Made by a program: the position numbers and the translations under genes. A DNA stretch of 64,000 nt, taken from positions 1 to 64,000 of the forward strand of contig DASSUI010000056.1 of NCBI GenBank assembly GCA_035707105.1, written 5' to 3'. The stretch is from JACDAN01 sp035707105 (GTDB lineage: Bacteria; Actinomycetota; Thermoleophilia; Gaiellales; Gaiellaceae). The notes under the pieces are model-generated. The model was not told the DNA's origin. It ran no database searches and saw only the letters and a list, made by a program, of their open reading frames with translations. Positions 49,190 to 56,808 of the stretch are shown piece after piece; the stretch's first letter is position 1; the number at the start of each line of letters is the position of its first letter.

Positions 49190-49413
49190 GCAGCGTCCGA
49201 GAGCGCGTTCAAAGCCTTCGTCGGACACGTCCAGACGCCGAAAAAGGAGCGAATTTGCAGGCATTTTCCTCCCGTCCCCAGGACGCTCCACAGGTGTGGA
49301 AAGTGGCCCGGCCCGGCGTGTATTCACCGGAGAAAACACCCAACTCGCAGGACGTTTTCGCGGCGCGTGTTGTCCACACAGGCTGTGGACAAGCTCGTAT
49401 GCAGCCGGCTCTC

Positions 49414-49419
49414 TATACT
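49414..49419 (+). promoter_or_regulatory. rpmH promoter -10 (TATACT)
   Basis: TATACT is a 5-of-6 match, ~46 bases before the rpmH GTG. The DnaA box at 49384-49392 lies just upstream, so DnaA could influence rpmH-rnpA transcription. Confidence 0.45.
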
Positions 49420-49465
49420 GGCGCCGCGCCACTCGGGGCGCACCCCTCTTCTCCCCACTCGACTC

Positions 49466-49600
49466 GTGAAACGGACCTACCAGCCCAACGTGCGTAGACG
49501 GAAGCGGCGCCACGGCTTCCGGCAGCGGATGGCCTCCAAGGCGGGCCGTGCGATCCTCAAGCGCCGCCGTGCACGCGGCCGGAAGCGCCTCTCCGCCTAG
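49466..49600 (+). CDS. rpmH: 50S ribosomal protein L34
   Basis: This 44-residue L34 is of standard length and very basic. It begins MKRTYQPNVRRRKRRHGFRQ and ends ARGRKRLSA, both textbook. The GTG at 49466 is the standard position before KRTYQPN. There is no clear Shine-Dalgarno. It is the first gene of the rpmH-rnpA-yidD-yidC-jag-rsmG-parA-parB run. Confidence 0.98.
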   Translation: MKRTYQPNVRRRKRRHGFRQRMASKAGRAILKRRRARGRKRLSA

Positions 49601-49619
49601 CGGGCCTCGCCCCGCCGCC

Positions 49620-49970
49620 GTGCAACGCCGCAACCGCCTCTCCCGCTCGCGCGACTTCGACACCGTCTACCGGCACGGCCGGTCGGTGTCCACGCGCTAC
49701 CTCGTTCTCTATCGATTCGACCGCGACGACGACCAGGGAGGCGACGTGCGGCTGGGCATCGCCGTGCCGAAGAAGATCGGGACTGCCGTGACGCGGAACC
49801 GGATCAAGCGACGGCTGCGGGAGAGTTGGCGCGAGCTGCTTCCAGAGGTCGCATCCGGGACGGACTACGTGCTCCTCGTGCGCGCGCCGCTCGCGGAAGC
49901 CGAGGAGAGCCGCGGCGCAGACTGGATTCGGGAGCGGCTCGAAGAGGTCCTCGGAAAGGCCCGCGCGTGA
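49620..49970 (+). CDS. rnpA: Ribonuclease P protein component
   Basis: This 116-residue basic protein helps the P RNA to mature tRNA 5' ends. It shows RLSRSRDFDTVYRHGRS, the central VPKKIGTAVTRNRIKRRLRESWR (the RNR motif that binds RNA) and DYVLLVRAPLAE. GTG 49620 lies 19 bases after rpmH and gives the usual opening QRRNRLSRSRDF. Its stop overlaps yidD (GTGA). Confidence 0.95.
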   Translation: MQRRNRLSRSRDFDTVYRHGRSVSTRYLVLYRFDRDDDQGGDVRLGIAVPKKIGTAVTRNRIKRRLRESWRELLPEVASGTDYVLLVRAPLAEAEESRGADWIRERLEEVLGKARA

Positions 49971-50194
49971 GGTACGTCGCGATCGCGGGCGTCTATGCCT
50001 ATCGCTACACGCTCGGGGCCATCTTCCCGGCGACCTGCAAGTACCACCCGTCCTGCTCGCAGTACGCGATCGACGCGCTGCGGCGGTACGGGCTCGTGCG
50101 AGGCACGGTCCTCGCCGGCTGGCGGCTTCTCCGCTGCAATCCGTGGAGCCACGGCGGTGTCGACAAGATCGAGGACCAGCGACTGTTCCGATGA
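49967..50194 (+). CDS. yidD: Membrane protein insertion efficiency factor
   Basis: This 75-residue YidD has the conserved core YRYTLGAIFPATCKYHPSCS with three cysteines, then QYAIDALRRYGLVRGTVL and LRCNPWSHGGVD. It is an amphipathic peripheral membrane protein that aids YidC. GTG 49967 overlaps the rnpA stop and its own stop overlaps yidC, so all three are translated together. Confidence 0.96.
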   Translation: MRYVAIAGVYAYRYTLGAIFPATCKYHPSCSQYAIDALRRYGLVRGTVLAGWRLLRCNPWSHGGVDKIEDQRLFR

Positions 50195-51030
50195 TCGGGT
50201 TCCTGTCGATCCTGACGCCGATCGAGGACGTCCTCACGTGGGCGCTCGAGTGGCTGCACACGACCCTCGGCTTCACCTGGGCCTGGTCGATCGTCGCGCT
50301 GACGATCTCCGTCCGGATGCTGCTCGTCCCGCTGACGGTCAAGCAGATCCATTCCATGCAGCGGATGCAGGAGCACCTGCCGGAGATGAAGGCGATCCAG
50401 AAGCGCTACAAGCACGACCGGCGCAAGCAGAACGAGGAGCTGATGAAGTTCTACCGGGAGAACGAGATCAACCCGGCGTCCTCGTGTCTCCCGGTGATCC
50501 CGCAGATTCCCATCTTCTTCGCCCTCTACTTCGTGCTCCGCGACTTCGACGAGGAGATCTTCCCGAAGTACCCGAAGTCCGAGCTCGGCTGGCTCGACTT
50601 CGTCCCGAACATCACGGCCAACATCACCGACCACTGGTCGGGCTACGTGCTGCTCGGCGTGTACGTGGCGAGCCAGGTGGCCTCCACGTGGTTCATGCCG
50701 ACACAGAGCAAGGGTCAGCGCGTGATCTTCCTGGTCCTTCCCTTCGTCTTCATGCTCTTCATCCTCAACCCTCCCGGCGGGACGACCTTCCCCGTCGGCC
50801 TGCTCATCTACTGGATGACGACGAACCTCTGGACGGTCGGACAGGGAATCGTCACCCGCGGGTTGCGACAGCAGACGATGCCGCCGCCGCCGAAGCGGTC
50901 GTCGCGGACGCCCCCGAAGGAGGAGCGGGCCGACGGCGGGACTCCCGCCGAGGCGGAGGAGGAGGAGGCGAAGCCGACGGGCCAGCCGCGGCGCGTCAAG
51001 CGCAAGCGCAAGCGGGGCGCTCGCCGGTGA
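50191..51030 (+). CDS. yidC: Membrane protein insertase YidC/OxaA
   Basis: This 279-residue Gram-positive-type insertase lacks the large periplasmic domain. Five hydrophobic stretches are seen: the start helix (ALEWLHTTLGFTWAWSIVAL), the hydrophilic-groove helix with R in TISVRMLLVPL, PVIPQIPIFFALYFVL, WSGYVLLGVYVASQVAS, and VIFLVLPFVFMLFIL to LLIYWMTTNLWT. A cytosolic coiled loop (EMKAIQKRYKHDRRKQNEE) follows helix 1. The basic tail (KRKRKRGARR) binds ribosomes. ATG 50191 overlaps yidD. Confidence 0.95.
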   Translation: MIGFLSILTPIEDVLTWALEWLHTTLGFTWAWSIVALTISVRMLLVPLTVKQIHSMQRMQEHLPEMKAIQKRYKHDRRKQNEELMKFYRENEINPASSCLPVIPQIPIFFALYFVLRDFDEEIFPKYPKSELGWLDFVPNITANITDHWSGYVLLGVYVASQVASTWFMPTQSKGQRVIFLVLPFVFMLFILNPPGGTTFPVGLLIYWMTTNLWTVGQGIVTRGLRQQTMPPPPKRSSRTPPKEERADGGTPAEAEEEEAKPTGQPRRVKRKRKRGARR

Positions 51031-51716
51031 CCGACGAGCTCACCGTCGAGGCGACGGGCGAGACGGTGGGCGAGGCGAAGTGGGCCGCGCTCCGGGAGCT
51101 CGAGCGGCTGAATCCTGGACTCGACAAGAGCGCCGTGCGGTTCCAGGTGGTCTCCGAGGGTGAGCGCGGGCTCCTCGGCGTCGGATACACGCCGGCGCGC
51201 GTGGTCGCCAGCGTCGAAGCCGACGGCGGCGCGCCGCTCGAAGAGGAGACGGAGCCGCCCTCCGACGAGAGCGAGCTCGCCGCGCTCGTCCGCGAGCTCG
51301 TCACCCGGATCACGAGCGGCATAGGTATCCAGTGCCGCGTCGACGTGCACGAGCGCCAGGATGCCGTGGTCGCTACGTGCTCCGGTCGCGACCTGGGGCT
51401 CCTGATCGGGCGCCACGGCCAGACGATCGACGCGGTGCAGTACCTCGTGAACGCGATCCTGGCACGCCGGCTCCCGGGCACTCCGGCGATCGTCGACGCC
51501 GCCGGCTATCGGGCGAGGCGGGAGGCCTCGTTGAGCGCCATGGCGCGCCGCGCGGCCGAGGAGGCGCTCAGCCGCGACGACCGAGTCTCGCTCGAGCCGA
51601 TGACCGCGGTCGAGCGGAAGATCATCCACCTCGAGCTCAAGGACATGGACGGTGTCGAGACGACGAGCGAGGGGACCGAGCCGAATCGCTTCGTCGTCGT
51701 CTTCCCGGCTCCTTGA
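51027..51716 (+). CDS. jag: Jag/KhpB RNA-binding protein (Jag-N, KH, R3H)
   Basis: This 229-residue protein has the Jag-N domain (VEATGETVGEAKWAALRELE, RGLLGVGYTPARV). After an acidic linker comes a KH domain (DLGLLIGRHGQTIDAVQYLVNAI), then R3H (LEPMTAVERKIIHLELKD). KhpB binds RNA and affects cell-wall growth in Firmicutes. GTG 51027 overlaps yidC (GTGA). Its 3' end is where the rsmG reading frame begins. Confidence 0.93.
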   Translation: MTDELTVEATGETVGEAKWAALRELERLNPGLDKSAVRFQVVSEGERGLLGVGYTPARVVASVEADGGAPLEEETEPPSDESELAALVRELVTRITSGIGIQCRVDVHERQDAVVATCSGRDLGLLIGRHGQTIDAVQYLVNAILARRLPGTPAIVDAAGYRARREASLSAMARRAAEEALSRDDRVSLEPMTAVERKIIHLELKDMDGVETTSEGTEPNRFVVVFPAP

Positions 51717-52287
51717 CGACTGGCTCGGCGCCGTTCTCGCGACGCCCGGCCTGACGTCGATTCGCGACCCCGCCGAGGCGCGGCGAATGCTGCTCGAGGA
51801 CAGCGTTCGCGGGGTGGAGGTCCTGGAAGAGCTGGACGGGCCGATCGTCGACGTCGGTTCGGGCGGCGGCGCGCCGGGGATTCCGCTGGCCGCGGCGCTG
51901 CCCGATCGCGAGGTCACCCTGCTCGAGGCGGAACGGCGCAAGGCCGACTTCCTGGAGGGCTGGTGCGAGCGGCTGCCGAACCTCCGCGTCGTCCGGGGCC
52001 GAGCCGAAGAGCAGGAGACCGATCAGTACGGCGTCGCGGTGGCGAAGGCGCTCGCGCAGCCGCCCGTGGCTGCCGAGTGGCTGTTGCCGCTCGTTAGGCC
52101 CGGGGGCTCTGCCGTCCTGTGGACCGGCCCGAGCGCCGATCTCGACGCCGTGGCTCGGGTGGCCTCGTTGCTCGGCGGCGCCGAGCCGGAGGACCGGAAC
52201 GGCCTGGTCGTGATCCGGAAGCTCGGGCCTACGCCGGAGGGCTTCCCGCGCCGTCCGGGGACGGCCAGGAAACGTCCGTTGGCCTGA
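51652..52287 (+). CDS. rsmG: 16S rRNA (guanine-N7) methyltransferase RsmG, start uncertain
   Basis: RsmG methylates G527 of 16S rRNA; its loss gives low-level streptomycin resistance. The SAM fold is clear: IVDVGSGGGAPGIPLAAALP, VTLLEAERRKADFLEGW, VVRGRAEEQ, VAVAKALAQPPVAAEWLLPLVRPGG. GTG 51652 gives 211 residues, a normal length, but overlaps jag by 65 bases and begins with an unlikely Arg/Ser-rich peptide. The homologous part starts near RLLDDWLGAVL (~51706), where no ATG, GTG or TTG exists. A shorter protein from a rare codon there is possible. Confidence 0.9.
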   Translation: MSRRRARGPSRIASSSSSRLLDDWLGAVLATPGLTSIRDPAEARRMLLEDSVRGVEVLEELDGPIVDVGSGGGAPGIPLAAALPDREVTLLEAERRKADFLEGWCERLPNLRVVRGRAEEQETDQYGVAVAKALAQPPVAAEWLLPLVRPGGSAVLWTGPSADLDAVARVASLLGGAEPEDRNGLVVIRKLGPTPEGFPRRPGTARKRPLA

Positions 52288-52304
52288 GTACCGTGGCTGG
52301 TGCT

Positions 52305-53054
52305 GTGGCCATCTACGCGCTTGCGAATCAGAAAGGCGGCGTCGGGAAGACGACGACGGCGGTCAACCTCGCCGCCTGTCTCGCCGAGGCGGGGGAGCCG
52401 ACGCTCCTGATCGACCTGGACCCTCAGGCGAACGCGACCTCGGGGCTGGGCGAGCAGGCGAACGGCCACTCGAGCTTCGACCTGCTGGACGGCGCGAGCG
52501 CCTTCGAGCTCGCCTCCCGGACGCGCTTCGCGAACCTGGAGCTGATTCCGGCGCGGAGCGACCTCGCCGGCGCGGCGGCGGAGCTCGTCCATTGCGGGAA
52601 CGGGGAGCGCTTCCTCGCGGAGTCCCTCCAGGGCGTCTCCGACCGCTACCGATTCGTCTTCGTCGACTGTCCGCCGTCGCTGGGGCCGCTGACGGTAAAT
52701 GCGCTGGCCGCGGCCGACCGCGTGCTCGTCCCGGTGCAGGCCGAGTACTACGCGCTCGAAGGCGTGGCGCAGCTCCTCGGCTCGATCGAGGCGGTCCGCG
52801 CCCGGCTCAACCCGAAGCTGACGATCGCCGGGCTGCTCCTCACCATGGTCGACGGCCGCACGAACCTCGCGGCCGACGTCGGCTCGGAGCTCGAGCGGCA
52901 CTTCGGGCCGCTGCTCTTCCGGACCCGTGTCCCGCGGTCGGTCCGGATCGCCGAGGCGCCGAGCCACGGGCTGCCGGTGATCGCCTACGACCGCCGGTCG
53001 ACCGGCGCGGACGCCTACTGGAAGGCGGCGATGGAGCTTGTCGAGCGCAGCTAG
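52305..53054 (+). CDS. parA: Chromosome partitioning ATPase ParA/Soj
   Basis: This 249-residue MinD/ParA-type ATPase has the deviant Walker A ALANQKGGVGKTTTAVNLA. Switch I is DLDPQANATSGLG, Walker B FVDCPPSLGPLTVNAL, and the C-terminal RIAEAPSHGLPVIAYDRRS. It moves origins with ParB. GTG 52305 gives the standard MAIYALANQ; GTG 52293 in frame would add four residues. It follows rsmG by 17 bases and overlaps parB by 17. Confidence 0.95.
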   Translation: MAIYALANQKGGVGKTTTAVNLAACLAEAGEPTLLIDLDPQANATSGLGEQANGHSSFDLLDGASAFELASRTRFANLELIPARSDLAGAAAELVHCGNGERFLAESLQGVSDRYRFVFVDCPPSLGPLTVNALAAADRVLVPVQAEYYALEGVAQLLGSIEAVRARLNPKLTIAGLLLTMVDGRTNLAADVGSELERHFGPLLFRTRVPRSVRIAEAPSHGLPVIAYDRRSTGADAYWKAAMELVERS

Positions 53055-53898
53055 CCCCCGGCGCGGCCTCGGCCGCGGGCTCGAGGTGCTGATGGGCGGG
53101 CAGCCCTCGGCCGAGCTGGCGACGCTCCCTGTCGACCTCGTCCACCCGAATCCTCGCCAGCCGCGCCGCCGCTTCGACCACGAGGCGACCGCCGGGCTCG
53201 CCGACTCGATCCGTGCACAGGGCGTCGTCCAGCCTGTCGTCGTCCGCTCACGGCGGGAGGGCGGCTACGAGCTGATCGCCGGCGAGCGGCGCTGGCGCGC
53301 GGCGCGTGAGGCGGGCCTGACGACGATCCCCGCCGTCGTCCGGGAGAGCGGGGACCGCGAGGCGCTGCTCCTCGGGCTCGTGGAGAACGTCGCGCGCGAG
53401 CAGTTGTCGCCGGTGGAGGAGGCGCGAGCCTACGCCCTCCTGGTGGACGAGTTCGAGCTCGGCCTCGGCGAGATCGCCGACCAGGTCGGACGCTCGAAGC
53501 CGTCCGTCTCCAACAGGATGCGGCTCCTGGACCTCCCGGAGGACGTCCTGGCGATGCTCGAGCGGAACGAGCTCAGCGAGGGGCACGCCCGCGCGGTGCT
53601 GGCGGTGCCGGACCACGAGGACCGGCGCAGGCTCGCCCGTGAGATCGTTCGGCGAGGCCTCTCGGTGCGCGAGGCCGAGCGCGCGGCCCGCTGGGCGGGT
53701 GCCCGCCGTAGGCCGCGGCGTTCGAGCCGCGCGCCGGCCGACCCGGTGCTCGCGGACCGTGCGCGCGTCGCCGCCGAGCGCCTGACGGGGCGGCAGGCCA
53801 GAGTTCGGAACGGCCGCCTCGAGATCGAGTTCGCCGACGACGCCGAGCTGGCCGAGATCGTAGAGACGCTCGAGACCGCGGTCGGCGAAATCAGCTAG
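53038..53898 (+). CDS. parB: Chromosome partitioning protein ParB
   Basis: This 286-residue ParB has the N-terminal RRGLGRGLEVLMGG that stimulates ParA and the CTPase core (VHPNPRQPRRRFDHEA, GERRWRAAREAGL, ENVAREQLSPVEEA). The helix-turn-helix follows (GLGEIADQVGRSKPSVSNRMRLLDLP), then a C-terminal dimer domain (RVRNGRLEIEFADDAEL). TTG 53038 gives the standard MSSAASPRRGLGRG. I saw no perfect parS (TGTTTCACGTGAAACA) in the window. Confidence 0.95.
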   Translation: MSSAASPRRGLGRGLEVLMGGQPSAELATLPVDLVHPNPRQPRRRFDHEATAGLADSIRAQGVVQPVVVRSRREGGYELIAGERRWRAAREAGLTTIPAVVRESGDREALLLGLVENVAREQLSPVEEARAYALLVDEFELGLGEIADQVGRSKPSVSNRMRLLDLPEDVLAMLERNELSEGHARAVLAVPDHEDRRRLAREIVRRGLSVREAERAARWAGARRRPRRSSRAPADPVLADRARVAAERLTGRQARVRNGRLEIEFADDAELAEIVETLETAVGEIS

Positions 53899-53918
53899 GC
53901 CGTAACCAGCGGCGGGGG

Positions 53919-54185
53919 GTGCCCGTTGTCCTTTTGATGCTCGGACTCTGGCAGCAGGACCTTGAGTGGCTCGAGGCGATCTCGCAGGACGAGGACGCCC
54001 GCGCCCTCTTCCTCCGTATGGCCGCGCTCTCGCAGGCCGGTCGGCTGGAGCCGTTCCTGACCGAGCTCGAGCGCGACGACGAGCTGGACGACCACACGAA
54101 GGGCACGGTCGCCGAGCTCGCCGGCGAGACCGCGTTCCTCCTCGCGGTCGCGGACTACCTGCGCGAGACCGCCGCGCTCCACTAG
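53919..54185 (+). CDS. Small acidic hypothetical protein
   Basis: An 88-residue frame from GTG 53919 (or 82 from ATG 53937) lies 20 bases after parB. It begins MPVVLLMLGLWQQDLEWLEA and is helical and acidic (ELERDDELDDHTKGTVAELAG). Codon choice and position after parB in the same direction suggest a real gene. GGCGGGGGG just before the GTG may serve as RBS. There are no metal, nucleotide or DNA motifs. I do not recognise the family. Confidence 0.5.
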   Translation: MPVVLLMLGLWQQDLEWLEAISQDEDARALFLRMAALSQAGRLEPFLTELERDDELDDHTKGTVAELAGETAFLLAVADYLRETAALH

Positions 54186-54272
54186 CAGGACGCCGCCTGC
54201 TTCGAGCTGGGGCAACCTCCCGGTTTCCCCAGACCCCTTCCACCGCCCGCTTCGCGGGCATCGCATACGCGA

Positions 54273-54346
54273 TGGGCGATCGTGGATTCGAACCACGGAC
54301 CTCCGCCTTATCAGAGCGGCGCTCTAACCAACTGAGCTAATCGCCC
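54273..54346 (-). tRNA. tRNA-Ile (anticodon GAU)
   Basis: The minus strand folds as a full cloverleaf. The acceptor pair is GGGCGAT/ATCGCCC, the D arm GCTC..GAGC, the anticodon stem CCGCT/GGCGG with loop CTGATAA (GAU), and the T arm CGTGG-TTCGAAT-CCACG. The discriminator base is A and CCA is not encoded. It is a stand-alone tRNA, not in an rRNA operon. Confidence 0.97.
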
Positions 54347-54403
54347 GCGAGACGGCGATGGTAGCGCACGCCCTGAACCAGGTTTCGCGGAGGAGCCCGG
54401 CGC

Positions 54404-54409
54404 TAACAT
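54404..54409 (+). promoter_or_regulatory. -10 hexamer TAACAT before DUF151 gene
   Basis: TAACAT (4 of 6 consensus; TATAAT) lies 15 bases before ATG 54425, giving a leader of about 9 bases at most. Confidence 0.35.
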
Positions 54410-54424
54410 CAGTCCGGGTCGCGC

Positions 54425-54922
54425 ATGCACGAGATGGTCATCTACGGCGTCAGCTTCGACTTGGTCGGCAAGCAGCCGATCGTCCTCCTCAAGACGGCGG
54501 ACGGAAACAAGTTCCTCCCGATCTGGATCGGCCACTCCGAGGCGGCGGCGATCCTCATGAAGCTCCAGGGCGCCTCGACCCCGAGGCCGATGACTCATGA
54601 CCTGCTCGCCGACGTGCTCGAGCAGCTGGACGCCGAGGTCGTCCGGATCACGGTGACCGAGCTCCGCGAGAACACGTTCTACGCGAGCATCACGGTGCAG
54701 CAGAACGGCTCCGAGCTCGAGATCGACTCTCGCCCGTCCGACGCGATCGCGATCGCCGTCCGGTCGGACGCCCCGATCTTCGCCGCCGAGCGCGTGATCG
54801 AGGAGTCGGCGATCGAGTTCGAGGGCGAGGACGTGAACGAGGAAGAGATCGTCGACGAGTTCAAGAAGTTCCTCGACGACGTCTCCCCGGATCAGTTCGC
54901 CGTCGGCGAAGACGACAACTAG
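54425..54922 (+). CDS. Bifunctional nuclease family (DUF151) protein
   Basis: This 165-residue protein has the DUF151 fold. It shows MVIYGVSFDLVGKQPIVLLK, FLPIWIGHSEAAAILMKLQG, RPMTHDLLADVLEQLDAEV, the strand ENTFYASITV and SRPSDAIAIAVRSDAPIFA. Plant and bacterial members have DNase and RNase activity. The acidic C-terminus (EEEIVDEFKKFLDDV) is a UVR-like tail. ATG 54425 is used; the internal ATG at 54434 is also possible. It ends in a hairpin shared with the convergent protease gene. Confidence 0.9.
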   Translation: MHEMVIYGVSFDLVGKQPIVLLKTADGNKFLPIWIGHSEAAAILMKLQGASTPRPMTHDLLADVLEQLDAEVVRITVTELRENTFYASITVQQNGSELEIDSRPSDAIAIAVRSDAPIFAAERVIEESAIEFEGEDVNEEEIVDEFKKFLDDVSPDQFAVGEDDN

Positions 54923-54942
54923 CCGCCGCTCGCCGGCGGCTA
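54920..54942. terminator. Perfect hairpin containing both convergent stop codons
   Basis: TAGCCGCCG (54920-54928), loop CTCGC, CGGCGGCTA (54934-54942). The first TAG ends the DUF151 gene, and the last three bases are the complement of the TAG that ends the CPBP gene. The 9-bp, GC-rich stem could end transcription in both directions. T-tracts are absent. Confidence 0.6.
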
Positions 54943-55632
54943 GCCGAAGACGCCGATCACGAGCTGCATACCGTTGAAGGCCATGTGGACGAGGATCGGC
55001 GGCAGCAGGCTGTCCGTTCGGAAGCGCAGGAACGCGAGCCCGGCGCCGATCACGAAGAAGACGGGGATGCCGACGATCAGGCCGTGGGCGAGGGCGAATG
55101 CGATGCCCGTGACCGCGATCGCGCCCCACGGGCCGAACTGGCTCAGCAGGTAGTAGCCGAGACCGCGGAACGTCATCTCTTCCGCCAGCGGCGCCGCGAC
55201 GGCGATCGCGAGGAAGCTGAGGACGAGGGCGCCCGCGCGGTCGGGCTGCCAGCCGGCCGGGTCGAGCCCCTGCTCCTCGCCCGCGTGGAAGATCGCCTCG
55301 AGGATGGCGCCGACGATGAAGACGGCGACGAGAAGGCCCAGCGCCAGCGCCCCTGCCCGGGCCCACGAGCTCGGCCTCTTGAAGGCGAAGGTCTCGCGCC
55401 AGTCGAGCCCGCGGGCGATCAGCAACACGATCCCGATAAGCAGCGCGTAGACGAGGATCCCGCCGATGCCGAACTGGTACTGGTAGACGGCGTCGGCGCG
55501 GTCGGCGTCGTTCTCCGCCGCGGTCGCCGAGAGGAACCCGATCAGAATCAGGGTGCCGACGAGCACCCACCACGCGACCAGCTTCCCGCCGAGCGCGGGA
55601 TGCGCGGCCCGCCCGCGCTCCTCGCCGTTCAT
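54940..55632 (-). CDS. CPBP-family intramembrane metalloprotease
   Basis: This 230-residue protein has about seven helices. Active-site motif 1 is LAEEMTFRGLGYYLL (E151, E152, R156), motif 2 is FALAHGLIVG (H183) and motif 3 is LVHMAFNGMQ (H216, N220), so the full Rce1/CPBP set is present. The targets are unknown; bacterial members act in bacteriocin immunity or envelope processing. ATG 55632 overlaps the stop of the upstream glycosyltransferase gene (ATGA). Confidence 0.88.
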   Translation of the reverse strand: MNGEERGRAAHPALGGKLVAWWVLVGTLILIGFLSATAAENDADRADAVYQYQFGIGGILVYALLIGIVLLIARGLDWRETFAFKRPSSWARAGALALGLLVAVFIVGAILEAIFHAGEEQGLDPAGWQPDRAGALVLSFLAIAVAAPLAEEMTFRGLGYYLLSQFGPWGAIAVTGIAFALAHGLIVGIPVFFVIGAGLAFLRFRTDSLLPPILVHMAFNGMQLVIGVFG

Positions 55633-56786
55633 GCCACCCATTGCCACACGGCCCACTGTGCCGAAACCACTCCGAGGAGCACCGCGCTCGTGACGACGAC
55701 GGCAGTGTTCGTGCGCGGACGCGAGCCGAGCGCGGCAAGCGCCATGAAGAGCGGAAAGAGGACGAGGCCGAACCGGCCGATCGACAGGAGCGGCCACCGC
55801 TCGGAGGGGGCACTCAGCGGAATCGCGAGCCCGAGCGCGGCGAAGAGCCCGTACGGGGCGCCGAACTGCCGCCAGGCGACCACGGCGAGCGCGACGTAGA
55901 GGACGAGGAAAGCGAGCTGGGCGAGATTGAGGGCGGCGACGCGGTCGGGATCCGTGTCCTGGACGGCGCTCCAGTACCGCGTCGCGTCCGAGCCGGACGC
56001 GAGTTGCCGGACCCCCGCCCAACCTGCGCGCAGGCCATCCCAGATCCCGCCGAGCGGCCCTGCCGGCGAGGTGTGCCGGCTCCAGACCTCCTGGGCGTGC
56101 ATGAACGCGAGCGGGTCGTCGACCTTCCACCAGAGGTAGAACGGGTAGAGCGCGAAGAGCGCCGGTGCGGCCGCCAGGCGCAGAAGTGCGGGGCCTCGCC
56201 TCGGCTCGCGCCAGGCGATCAGCGCGAGCGCCGGCAGGAGAGCGATCCCCACAGGTCGCGTGAGAGACGCCAGCCCCGCGGCGAGCCCCGCGCCGAGGAA
56301 GCGGCGGCGCTCGGCGAGGTAGAAGCTCGCGACGGCTGTGAGGAGGAACACCGACTCGCTGTAGACCGCGCCGAGGAAGAGCGCGAACGGAGAGATCGCA
56401 AGGTAGAGGACGGCCCGCCGCGCGCCTGCGTCGCCGAGCCATGGCAGCGTGAGTCGGTAGAGCAGCGTGAACGCTCCGAGGCAGGCTGCGAGCGAGACGA
56501 GCACGCCGGCGAGGACGTAGTGCCCGAGGAGGATCCGCCCGACGACCCCGACCAGCAATGGGTACAGCGGGTAGAACGCGGCCGCGGCATGCTCGGTCGC
56601 CCCGTAGCCGTTCTCCGCGATCCGGAGGAACCAGACGCTGTCCCAGCGTGCCCAGACGTCGACGAGGAACCCGGTGTCCCGCGTGAGCTCGGGCCGGTCC
56701 CAGCGGGCGACGTTGGGATGGCTGTTCGGCTCGAAGGTGAGGTACGCGAAGACAACGGCCGCCCAGATCGCCGCCCGGCTCCACAG
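55629..56786 (-). CDS. Polytopic mannosyltransferase-like membrane protein (PIG-V/GT-C type), unusual start
   Basis: This GT-C-like membrane glycosyltransferase has ~8-10 helices. The conserved part begins with WARWDSVWFLRIAENGYG and AAFYPLYPLLV, the luminal metal-site region of PIG-V-like mannosyltransferases (WDSxWFxxIAExGY). The only usual start, TTG 56558, lies after this and cannot be right. The frame is open back to a TAG at ~56826 with no ATG, GTG or TTG. CTG 56786, 10 bases after TATTCT, would give 385 residues (LWSRAAIWAAVVFAYLTF). It may use the polyprenyl-phosphate mannose made by the GT2 at 5844. Confidence 0.75.
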   Translation of the reverse strand: MWSRAAIWAAVVFAYLTFEPNSHPNVARWDRPELTRDTGFLVDVWARWDSVWFLRIAENGYGATEHAAAAFYPLYPLLVGVVGRILLGHYVLAGVLVSLAACLGAFTLLYRLTLPWLGDAGARRAVLYLAISPFALFLGAVYSESVFLLTAVASFYLAERRRFLGAGLAAGLASLTRPVGIALLPALALIAWREPRRGPALLRLAAAPALFALYPFYLWWKVDDPLAFMHAQEVWSRHTSPAGPLGGIWDGLRAGWAGVRQLASGSDATRYWSAVQDTDPDRVAALNLAQLAFLVLYVALAVVAWRQFGAPYGLFAALGLAIPLSAPSERWPLLSIGRFGLVLFPLFMALAALGSRPRTNTAVVVTSAVLLGVVSAQWAVWQWVA

Positions 56787-56808
56787 GAAGACGTCGAGAA
56801 TACGGCCG

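Larger units (their letters stand above)
49143..49465. other. Candidate origin of replication (oriC) between dnaA and rpmH
   Basis: This 323-bp gap is the only stretch of this length without a gene. It holds TTGTCCACA (49370-49378) and its exact inverse TGTGGACAA (49384-49392), 5 bases apart: two perfect actinobacterial DnaA boxes as a palindrome. A weaker TGTGGAAAG lies at 49295-49303. Slightly A/T-rich stretches at ~49238-49270 and 49331-49357 could be unwinding sites. Promoters for dnaA (minus) and rpmH (plus) flank it. The number of boxes is low for a complete high-GC oriC, so part may lie in the dnaA-dnaN gap. Confidence 0.65.

Noticed and set aside
52305..53898. Search for parS near parA-parB and dnaA
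   Set aside because: I found no perfect or one-mismatch TGTTTCACGTGAAACA by eye in the origin region. A computed search of the full genome is needed before calling absence.
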